Shown: positions 55,523-64,000 of the stretch, one piece after another
Layout of the letters: each line of letters starts with the position of its first letter
Numbering within the stretch: the first letter of the stretch is position 1
DNA from: Pyropia haitanensis
Taxonomy: Eukaryota; Rhodophyta; Bangiophyceae; Bangiales; Bangiaceae
NCBI GenBank assembly: GCA_008729055.1
Contig: SDUX01000050.1
Coordinates: forward strand, 26,523-90,522
Direction of reading: 5' to 3'
Length of the DNA stretch: 64,000 bases
Translations under genes and position numbers: made by a program
Notes under the pieces: model-generated
Database searches by the model: none
Told to the model about the DNA's origin: nothing
The model's input: the letters and a program-made list of their open reading frames with translations, nothing else

Positions 55523-58189
55523 AGATGCCCTGACGTGGCGGCGTAAACTGTCTTTAGAAACAGCGCAGAATCCTCACTGCTTTCACTGCTCCACTCTCTC
55601 CACCCCCACTCCCGGAAAAACCCTCGTGCGCCCTCCGCGTTCACACCCCCTTAACCGGGCCCCACCGTGCGTGGCGGCCAGTACTCTTCTACCCCCCCAC
55701 GACGCAAAGGCCAGCCCCGAAAGGCGCCGAGTCCATGACCAGCGGCCGCGACCGCGCGGCACGCCCCCCCCCGGCCCCCAACCATTTCCACCGGCCGCCA
55801 CCGCGCGGCGCGCCCCACCCCTGCCATCAACCCCGCCCCCATCCCCCTAGAGCGGCGGGATTCCCACCCCTGTCCCCGTCCCGTCACCGCCGCGGTACAG
55901 CGGCAATGTTGACGGTAAGGGACGGGGGCATCACCACCCTCCTCCCCGCCGTCCCCCCCACTCATGCTCCCGTGGGCGCCTACCGCTCGCCGGGGCCGCC
56001 CGCGCGGGTGCTCAAGGAGAGGGAGGGGGGGAGGGAGGTGCATTGGCGCGACGGCAATGGGAGATGCTAGAAGTGAGGGGGCCCCCACGTGGCGGTGCCG
56101 GCGGCGACAGTGGGCGGTCGGGTGAGCGGGCGGGCGCGCCCGCGTCAGGGGCCAGCTGCCGCCGACTGCGGCGGCCGCCAGCGGGCCACGCCCGGGCGCG
56201 CCCGTCTGCTGAAGCGGCCGCCGCCAGGAGGACGGACTGCACCGCCACCGCCACCGATGTGACCTCGACCACCACGCGGGTGCGGAGGACAGCCATTGTG
56301 AAGCGGGAGGCGGTTGCCAAGAGGGGGAGGGGCGAAGGGGGATGGACGGCGGGATGCGGGCCGGGGAGTAGACTGCGCTTTGCGCTGCCTGCCAAGTGCC
56401 ATGTCACACTGTAAGACATGTTCGCAGCCCAGGTCCGCCCGGGAAAGGGCGGCCTCCCGCTAGCTGTCATGCCTGAGCCACAGTTAATCGTGGCTCTATA
56501 CGGTCTCGTCCCCGCCGACGCCTGGCTAGCCGCCGCACTAAGCAGTGGCACTGGCTCGCACGACCAGCTGCCACAAACTGTGTTCCCCGATTGGCTCAGA
56601 GAGCTCGGCCAAACAGGCAACGGAGCAGTCTCTCGCAGTCACTGCCAGGCCACGCAAGCCTCTTGTGGGCAGAATTCTTCAGCGCATCCAGGAGTGTGTT
56701 CAGCCGGAATAGCAGCCCCATCCATTCAGCCATTCCGCAATAGGCGCCCGTATTGGGAAATTATTGAGGGTGCTCAGGTTCTTGACGATATGCCCGCCAC
56801 ACAACCAATGAACACACCAGGATTCTCGCAGAGCCGAACACGCAACACTGTCTAGCCCAGCCTCACCTTCTTCCACAGCCCGGCCCACTCGCGCAGCCAA
56901 TGATATCCGACGCCGCGGCAGCTCTGGCCACCCACCACGGCGCATTGCAAGCCTCTCTTTGATTGCCAGCAACGGCGCAAGTCGCTCTCACCCCGTCGCC
57001 TATATCTCCCGCGCAGGTGTCTGCCCGTCCACCCAATCATCGTTGGAACCGTGATGCATTGTGGCGCCATTATCGCGCCATCACACGCGCCAACGAGCCT
57101 CGCCGAGACAGCTCACTCCTTTCCCCAGCCAACCACAGGCCCACATCTGTCAAGTCTATCCACTTATCAGCAAGAGACCTCAGCAGTACGCAATCAGTGG
57201 TGTAACACTTCACTTGGACGTGAGAAGGTTTCAATATTGACCCAACTCCGTTCCCGAATCCAACCCCGGGATGTCTCGCCGAACCCATCCTATCCCCTTA
57301 TTTACTACCATTGCCTACCCCGATGAACGGAACCGTTTCCCTGACGAGATCGTGCCATCTGCGGCTCTTGTTGAACGGCTTTGAGCAATACAGCTTTGGA
57401 CACGGATTGATTCTATCTCGATTCACACTTGTACAAGATACCAAGCCCTTGTTTTTCATCGGGTTCAGAGGTGTTCACGGCAATAGGAACTGACCAGGTC
57501 GATCGATGTGATGCTCAAGAACTCAGGCAGGGCTTGCAGCCACACTCTCTGCCAGTCCCTTGCTCCCGCCAGACCGTGTCGGCCACCCATCTGCCCTCCA
57601 CCGGGCCACATCGTTCAGAACACTCATTGGCGCAGGGACACTCGCGATCTAGCCGGTCCACCTGCGATAAGTAAAAGATCGCGACTTCTTGGGCGGTCAC
57701 TTTTTGGAAAAGCACCGTAGCGGCGACCCCAACGGCGACCATATATCGTGAATCTGATTCATCGAGTTGTGGTAAGTACACAACATATTCGTTTCGAAGG
57801 ATGGGGTTGGTCCACACTGGCACCCATTTTTTTTTCAGAATGGGGGCTGGGCTGGACCAACCCCTTTCATCGGGATTGGGCACCGGCTCAATTTAGCGAG
57901 ATCCAGCCATTGAGAGGTCAGAGACGTGGCAGGAAACGATTGCTTTGATCCGCTGCCGAAGGTGATATTCCATGAATGCGGTTGGGGATCGCGTCTCCCA
58001 ACAATGTGCACCTCATCCCGTCGGGTCGGGCAGCCGCTTTGGGGTGCCCCGGCCCCCGCGTGGGGAGGGGTGGGGGGGAGGGGGGTCGGGGGAAGGTGCC
58101 GCGCGGCCGTCCCGGCGAGGGGTCGAGGGGGAGGGGGCGGGCGGGGCGGACGGCGGCGTTGTGGGGGGGGGGGGGGGGGGGGTTGGGCG
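55523..58189. other. Chromosomal intergenic region
   Basis: No gene is supported. A pyrimidine-rich stretch with C runs lies at 55600-55860, just after the transposase stop, and may be its 3' flank. The stretch 56420-57960 has near-average base composition and contains no repeat I can recognise. After 58040 the sequence becomes extremely GC-rich. Confidence 0.5.
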
Positions 58190-59001
58190 GCGGCGGCGGC
58201 GGCGCACTCGAGGCGGCCGCCCCGGCCGGCGGCGCCCCGCCGTCCCGTCCGTCTGCGGGTGGCGGGTCGCCGCCGCCGCCGTGGGCGGTGCTGTTGTCGT
58301 CGCCGCCGCCGCCGCCGTCGCCGCCGTCGACGCAGCCGTTGCCGCCGCCGCCGCCGCTGGCCGCCGCACCCGCCGCCGCCAATGGGGCTGCTGCCGCGGT
58401 GGGGGCCGCCGGCACCGGGGGGGCGGCGGGCGCGGCGGCGGTGGAGGCGGCGGCGGCGGCGGCGGTGGCGGCGGGCGACGGGCGGGACCCGCCGCCGCCA
58501 CCGTTGGCACCGCCCCCCCAGTCCCCACCACCCCCGCCCCCCCCGCCGCGGGACGGCACGGGCGGTGGCGCTGGCGGGGCCACCACCCCGCCCCCACCGG
58601 CCGCCGCCGCCGCCACCCCCCGCATCAAGCAGGAGGTGTGGGCGGCGGGCGCCGGCACCACCCTCGTGGCGGGCCCCCCCCCCCCTGCCCCCCCCCTCCC
58701 CCGCGGTGCCGGCCACCACCGCCACCGCCACCGCGGCCGTCGCCGCCGCCGACAACGACGCGGCGGCGGCGGCGGCAGAGGCGGCGGCGGGCGCCGCCGC
58801 CGCCGCCGCCGCCGCCGCGGAGGAGGCATGGCTGGCGGGCGCGCCCGGGGGGGGGGGAGGGGGGACCCCGCCGGGAGGGGGGGGGGGGGCGACGGTGGGG
58901 TGGTGCTTGCACTTTCGTGGCTGGTGGCCGCCGCCCCCAGCGGCGGCAGCGGCGGCGGCACCGCAACCCCCGCGGGCGCCGAGCGGGCCGCCACCGCCGC
59001 C

Positions 59002-59032
<31 letters not shown>

Positions 59033-59795
59033 CCGCTGGCGGCGGCCCGCCCCCAGCGGCGCCCGCGCCCGCCAGTCCGGCCGGCACGGCGGCGGCGGTG
59101 GGGCCCGCGGCGCCCCCCCCGGCGGTGGCCGTGGACCCCCCCCGCCCCCGGCCGCCGCCCCCCCCCCACGGGCGCACACCCCCCCCCCCCCGCTCCCACG
59201 GGCGGGCGCCCCCCCTCCCCCCCACCCCACCCCCCCCGGCCCGTCGGCGGCCGCCGCCCCCTCCGCGCCGGGGCCCCCGCGTCGGCACCCCCCGCCCACG
59301 CCCCCCCTCCCCCCTCCACCCTTCCCGCCGCCGACCGCCGGCCGCGCGCCCCTACCCCCCCCGCGCCTCCCCCTGCCCCCGCTCGAGGATTACGAGGATG
59401 GGGCGTTTGTGGCCGCCCTCGTGGTGGACGGCGTCCCGGGGTGCGGGTGGGGGCCGGGCGCCCCGGCCGACCCGCCGCCGCCGCCGCCGCCACCCGCGGT
59501 AGGCCCGACGGCGGCGGCGGCGGCGGCGGGGGCGGGTGCGGGTTCGGGTGGGGGGGTACCCCCAACGGGGACGGCCCGGCCCGCGCGGGTGCCCCCGCGT
59601 GACGCCGTCCGGGCGATGGTGCGGGCGCGGGTGGGGGTGCTGCTCGGGCGGCGCCCGCGGGCGGCGGTGGCGGCGGCCGCCGCCGCCGGGGGGGGAGGGC
59701 GCCGCCGCCGCCGCCGCCGCCGCCCTTCCCGGGTCTGGTGCGGCAGGTGGCGGCGGTGGTGGCCGACGCGGCGGGGGGGGGGCGGACGCGGCCTG

Positions 59796-59827
<32 letters not shown>

Positions 59828-60597
59828 CCGACGCCGCCGCCGCCGCTGCCGCCGACGCCGCCTCTGCCGGCGCTGTCGCCGCCGCCGCCGACGCGCCCGC
59901 CGCGCCCGCTGCGGCTGCCACCGAGGCGGGCGCGGGCGCGGGGGGGGAGACGAAGAGAAAGGGCAAGGCCAAGCGGACAAAGGCCCAGAAGCGGGCCGCC
60001 GCCGCCGCCGCCGCCGCTGCCGCGGCCGCTGACGCCACCGCCACGACCGCTGTCGACTCCACCGCCACCGCCGCTGCTGCTGCCGCTGACGCCGCCGCCA
60101 CTGGTGGCCCCGCCCCCGTCGCCTCCGCTGCGGCGACGGCGGCGGCCGTGCCGCCAACACCATCCAAACAGGCGGCCAAGGCCGCAGCACGGGTGGCGGC
60201 ACGGGCGGCGGCACGGGCGGCGGCGGCGGCGGCGGCGGGCACCGCCCGTGGGGGGGGAGAGGAGGGGGGGGGGGAGGGTGGCGGTGGGGCGGGTGCGCAA
60301 GGCGGCCCGTGGCGGGAAGGGGGGGGGGGGGGGGGGGCGGGTCGCCTTGCGGCCGCCGGTGGTGCCGGCGGGGATGGTGGTGGTGGTGGTGGTGGTGGTG
60401 GTGGTGGTGGTGGCGCCAGTGGTGGCGGCGGTGCCGCCGGTGGGGGTGGCGCCGCTGCCGCCCGTGCCGCCGCCAGTGGCGGTGCCGGTGCCGCCGGGCG
60501 GGCGCCCGCGGCGGCGGGTGGGCCGCCCCAGCCGCGGCCCCGCCCCGGCCCCAGTCCCCCCGCCCTGCCCCTCCCCCCGCCGTGTGCCTTGCCGTGA
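58190..60597 (+). CDS. Possible Ala/Pro/Gly-rich low-complexity protein with many frame slips
   Basis: On the plus strand, pieces that look like real coding lie in all three frames and follow one another between long G or C runs. In order they include ATPRIKQEVWAAGAGTTLVA, ADNDAAAAAAEAAA, LEDYEDGAFVAALVVDG, RDAVRAMVRARVGVLLG, FPGLVRQVAAVVADAAGGG, KRKGKAKRTKAQKRAAA and TPSKQAAKAAARVAARAA. This suggests one disordered protein with basic, Ala-rich helical parts whose frame is broken in homopolymers. I do not recognise a family, and neither start nor end is secure. A purely non-coding GC-rich tract is the alternative. Confidence 0.3.
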
Positions 60598-60842
60598 CCG
60601 CTGCTGGTTCCGTGCGCCCCCCTCCCCGCCGTCGCCGCCGCGCGGCGCGGGCCCCGGCCAGTGGCGGTGCCGGTGCCGCCGGGCGGGCGCCCGCGGCGGC
60701 GGGTGGGCCGCCCCAGCCGCGGCCCCGCCCCGGCCCCAGTCCCCCCGCCCTGCCCCTCCCCCCGCCGTGTGCCTTGCCGTGACCGCTGCTGGTTCCGTGC
60801 GCCCCCCTCCCCGCCGTCGCCGCCGCGCGGCGCGGGCCCCGC
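60473..60842. repeat. Tandem duplication of about 185 bp
   Basis: Two adjacent, practically identical copies start with CCAGTGGCGGTGCCGGTGCC at 60473 and 60658 and end with GCGCGGCGCGGGCCCCG. They lie in the GC-rich low-complexity stretch. Confidence 0.85.
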
Positions 60843-62699
60843 CGACGGCGGTGCCCTGCGGTCGGTGGCGCGGCGGGGGCGGGGGCGGGGGGGGGGGAGC
60901 GCCCCGCCGGTCGCGGGCGGCGGGAACGGGCGCGCGCGGCGGCGCGCGGGGGCTCTTCTTCCCGCCGCCGACGGAGGGTGCGGGAGGGGTGGTGGTGGTG
61001 CGGCGGGGAGTGGGGGTTTGGTGAGAGCGGGGCGTGGGGGATGCTTGTGTGTATGCCGGCGGCGGCTGCCGTGGCGTGGGAGAGGGCTGGTACAGGTAGT
61101 GGGGGTGGTGAGCATGGGCCGCCCGGCCCCGCACTCGTCGCGGGGAGGCGGCGGCAGCGGTGGCGGCGGCAGCGGCGCGGCGGTGGGTGTGGCCTTTGCG
61201 GTGCTGGAAGGAAATGGAAGTAAGGCTACAACAAAAAGAGGGTGGGGATGGGATAGCTGGGGGTTGAGGGGGGATGCTGAAGGTGGGTGGGACGAGGCGT
61301 ACTGGCGGGGGGGGGAGCGTCGGGCGTGGACGCTGCCCTTTGCAAACACGCGCGCGGGCACACCCGCGGGGCGAGACACAAATGCACGCGGCGGGGCGCC
61401 ACCGTCGGCCACTGGCACAAAAATAACACCGCCAGCATACACGCCCCCGTGGAACCCGCACCACGGGGAACTCCCTACACACACACACCCCGACCCATCC
61501 CGTCCGGCACCCCCCCTGCCGTTCCCGGCGCGTCACGTTGGGCAAGGCCAGTGGGCGCCACGGCGCGGCCCGCCCCCTGCTCCCCCCCACCACCCCCACG
61601 CTCCCCACCGCCTCCGCGCAGCGTGGGCAACAACAGCCCCCCCCCCCCCCCCACCCCCGCAAACCCTCCCGCCACACCCCCGGGGCCCGCCACGGCCCCG
61701 TGCGGCGCAGCCCCGCACACCCCCCCCTTCCCCCCCGCACGGCCGCCCGCGACCCGCCGCCCCAGCGCCAACGCCGGGCACGCCACCTGCGAGGCGCGGG
61801 GGCGCGCTACCGGGTGGGGGCCCCACCCGCCCGCCCCACCCGCCGGGGGGCGGCACGCCACGCCGCGCGCCCCCCCGCCCCCCCCCTGCCGCCGCCGCCG
61901 TCGCCGCGTCACGGGTGGGGGCGCGGGTTCCGCCCGCGTCCACCTCCCTCGCACCCACGACCCCCCACAACACACCCCCCCTCCCCCTCCCCCTCCCCCC
62001 CCGCCCAACACTGTCCCCCCACCCCCCCCCCCCTACTTCTTCCGCGCCTTTTCCGCCTGCTTCTGCTGCCGCCGCATCTGGCGATTGTTGCCGTCATCCC
62101 CCCCCCACCCCCGCCACCCCCGCCCCCCACGCCGCGTGTGGCGGGGTTTCCGCCGCCGCCCCGCCCCACCCCCCACCGCCGGCTCACCCGCCGCGCCCGC
62201 GGCCGCCGGCCGCCCGTCGGCGCCCTTCCCGCCACTCCACCCACCCGTCCCCCTCAGGTGCCCAGGTGTGCCCGCCATCCCCGCGGCGGGGCGCACCGAC
62301 GCTGGGGGGGCCCCCCGCGGCGAGCGCCCCGACCCTTACCACTACCGCCACAACACCGGTCGGACGGGGGCCTGATGCGGGCGCCACCGCCAACGGTGGG
62401 GCGGAGGGGTGGGGGGGGGACGCGTGAGGGGGGAAGGGGGACGCCGGACATCCAACAGCCCGAGAGGGGAAGCGGGCGTGGCAGGCGCGGGCGGCGGCGT
62501 GGTGGCAACAGCAGCAGCGGCGGCCGCCTCGGCCGCCGCCACCGCCGCGCCCCTCGCGGCGACCGCCGCGGGCGCGGCGCTCCCCCAGCACCCCCCCAGC
62601 AGCCCCTGCAGGGCCGCCGCACCCCGCGTTTGGCTCGAGCGCCCCCAGCACGAGCGCCGCGGCTCACCAGAAGGGCAGCCCCCCCCCCTGACACCCCCG
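60843..62699. other. GC-rich low-complexity region
   Basis: Long C and G runs are present throughout. Frames on both strands are Pro/Ala/Gly/Arg-rich and cannot be trusted. On the minus strand a frame ending at 62033 closes with NRQMRRQQKQAEKARKK, which looks like a genuine basic tail. It could be the end of the helicase relic to the right, but the link is not demonstrable. From 61190 to 61260 there is a short A-rich patch, and from 61320 to 61470 a less biased stretch. Confidence 0.4.
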
Positions 62700-63260
62700 C
62701 GCCACGCCAGCCCCACCGCCAGCCGCACGTCGGGGAGCACGTCCGGCACCGCCACCGCCACGGCCAGGTAGTGGTACTGGGTGCGGAGCACGCGCGCCGC
62801 CTCGGGGCGGGCCGCCTGCAGCCGCTCAAAGAGGCTGCGCGCAAACGCCGTTGGCGGGGCGGCCCGACTGGGACAGCACCTTCGCGGCCAGCTGCTGCGG
62901 GTCCCACACCAGCAACCCCCGACGCAGCCGCGCCAGTGACCCAGCCGCCGCCGCCTCGACGCCCCTCCCCGCCCCGCCTTGCCCGTGCCCGTGAGCCCGC
63001 CCTCTACACCCACCCCAAAAACGCCCCGAGCAGCCCCTCATTGGCGTCGGCCGACGCCGCCGCCGCCGCGATGGACGCGCACATGCTGCCCGGCGCCGAC
63101 CATTGGGATGAGCAAGTCGGGCTCCACCTCTGAGCGGCCTCATCCACAATGAGGGCGTCAAAGGGGGCGGCTGCGGCGGCCACCAACAGCTCCTCCGACC
63201 CCGCCGCGGACAGCGTTCAAATCACGTTGTGTTGGGACACCAGCCGCTGCATGCGGGCCA
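62700..63260 (-). pseudogene. SEN1/senataxin-type SF1 helicase relic
   Basis: On the minus strand, fragments appear in the order expected for a SEN1/UPF1-like RNA/DNA helicase. They are TLSAAGSEELL (just before the DEAA box), FDALIVDEAAQ (motif II, about 63150), VWDPQQLAAKVLSQ (motif III, normally GDPQQLPATVLS, about 62900), FARSLFERLQ (about 62830) and VLRTQYH (about 62775). A TGA replaces the residue before TLSAAG, and the pieces are in different frames. Walker A and the motifs after QYR are not seen. This is a decayed or badly assembled remnant of a host-type helicase. Confidence 0.6.
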
Positions 63261-63294
63261 CGCTCTAGCCCGCGTCCCTCCTGCTCCGCGTGAG

Positions 63295-64000
63295 CTACAG
63301 TGGTCTCTCCGACCTCCTCACCAGTGAGGCGTTGTACAGCGTGGGCCCGTCCGCCATGAAGCCGCTGAGAGCCCTCCCGTACACGTTCAGGTGATCTTGA
63401 GCGGTAATGATGATGACGTTGGAGGACTCGACAGCCGAGAGCAGCTCTCTCGGTGACTTGGCTAGGCGCAGGTTGGACTCCACCACCAGGACCACACGAC
63501 GACTCCACTCCTCCCAATAATCCCCAAACGCGTGCTCGATCTTCCGCAGGCTCTTGCGCACGTGCTCCTCCACGTTGAAGTACTCCTCCGCAAGCCCAGT
63601 GAACTTGTTTGACTTGACCACCGCGACGAGGGCGTCCTTGTTGCACGACCCCGAGCTGCCAGCAGGTGCAAGGAACTTGATGCTGTCAAAGCTCATCTGG
63701 TCGTGCGAGCACTTGAACACGGTCGTCACCATGTCGGCAAAAGGCAGCTGCAATATCGTCGACAGCTTGTTGGCAGCCTCATTCTCATTCACTTTAACGG
63801 CATCCAAAGCGTTGAAGCGCACCTTGTTCAGCAGCGGCCGCTCGCCCTTGGTGTAGTACTTTGTTGTCCCGGGGTACAGCTGCAGCAAAGTCACAGCCGC
63901 GTAGTCGTAAGGAAGCTTCAGACCGGACGATGCCGCGCCCCACGTCTTGGCGGCAGCGCGTACACGAGTGAGAGCCACATCTGCGTAGAGCGCGTGTACT
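63295..64000 (-). CDS. Unrecognised protein, C-terminal part (5' end beyond window)
   Basis: A frame open from the right edge to the stop at 63295 gives about 234 residues of balanced composition, unlike its GC-rich neighbours. Recognisable pieces are KLPYDYAAVTLLQLYPGTTK, KVNENEAANKLSTILQLPF, FKCSHDQMSFDSIKF, RVVLVVESNLRLAKSPRELL and SNVIIITAQDHLNVYGRAL. The ESNLRL...ELLSAVESSNVIIITAQ part looks like alternating strands and helices of a nucleotide-binding or similar fold, but no catalytic motif is evident. The in-frame sequence continues to the edge without a stop, so the true start lies outside. I do not assign a function. Confidence 0.6.
   Translation of the reverse strand, partial: VHALYADVALTRVRAAAKTWGAASSGLKLPYDYAAVTLLQLYPGTTKYYTKGERPLLNKVRFNALDAVKVNENEAANKLSTILQLPFADMVTTVFKCSHDQMSFDSIKFLAPAGSSGSCNKDALVAVVKSNKFTGLAEEYFNVEEHVRKSLRKIEHAFGDYWEEWSRRVVLVVESNLRLAKSPRELLSAVESSNVIIITAQDHLNVYGRALSGFMADGPTLYNASLVRRSERPL

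Noticed and set aside
57835..61740. 1,301-codon minus-strand frame
   Set aside because: Composed of Gly/Arg/Pro/His runs from GC-rich DNA. The more sense-like pieces are on the plus strand.
63295..64000. Crinkler-like or retrotransposon hot-spot protein
   Set aside because: The RVVLVVESNL...ELL...VIIITAQ pattern is only loosely similar. Without a search the resemblance is too weak to name.

Overview
The window looks like nuclear DNA of a very GC-rich microbial eukaryote. The evidence is TATA boxes upstream of start codons, short GT-AG introns, a degenerate SEN1/senataxin-type helicase and a KDZ/Plavaka-like transposase, alongside very long, mostly intronless reading frames full of Ala/Gly/Pro/Gln runs. 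The species cannot be fixed from sequence. The base composition and homopolymer-rich coding would suit a bangiophyte red alga or another GC-rich protist, but that is a guess. No capsid, DNA polymerase or reverse transcriptase gene was seen, so a viral or retrotransposon origin is not supported.

Positions 1-47640 are a head-to-tail array of large repeated units whose genes all lie on the minus strand in one order. From right to left the order is Z (zinc finger plus tyrosine-recombinase-like protein, followed by a RecQ-type helicase), Y (ParB-like domain plus 2-oxoglutarate/Fe(II) oxygenase-like domain) and X (a paralogous family; one copy ends in a DPPY methyltransferase motif). Unit 0 (1-2789) and unit 2 (30025-47640) belong to one family, here called type A, and are almost identical where they overlap. 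Unit 1 (3635-28354) is a divergent family, type B. Each unit has a constant, extremely G-rich right end and a left end cut at a different place inside X. Two extra pieces, 2790-3634 and 28355-30024, are only right ends. All five junctions carry TAGG or TAGGG. This is the pattern of stepwise addition of left-truncated units, as known for telomeric element arrays, but here the units carry DNA-type genes.

The gaps between genes in each unit hold many copies of a palindrome whose flanks are specific to the family: CCGTAGTACTACGG in type B, and GAGTAGTACTACTC or CCAGTAGTACTACTGG in type A. Since Y has a ParB-like domain and differs between the families, a ParB/parS-like pairing of protein and site is a testable idea. 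Z (recombinase-like, helicase), Y (site binding, oxygenase) and X (methyltransferase) could together form a mobile element that cuts, copies and chemically marks its own DNA. That is inference.

From 47641 to the end is ordinary chromosome. It holds gene W, broken by the right end of unit 2; a two-intron KDZ/Plavaka-like transposase gene with one frame slip (52235-55522); an extremely GC-rich low-complexity stretch that may code an Ala/Pro/Gly-rich protein (about 58190-60600); a SEN1-like helicase relic (62700-63260); and the 3' part of an unrecognised gene (63295-64000). Many reading frames in the window switch frame inside homopolymer runs. This could be assembly error or decay, and it limits confidence in exact protein lengths.
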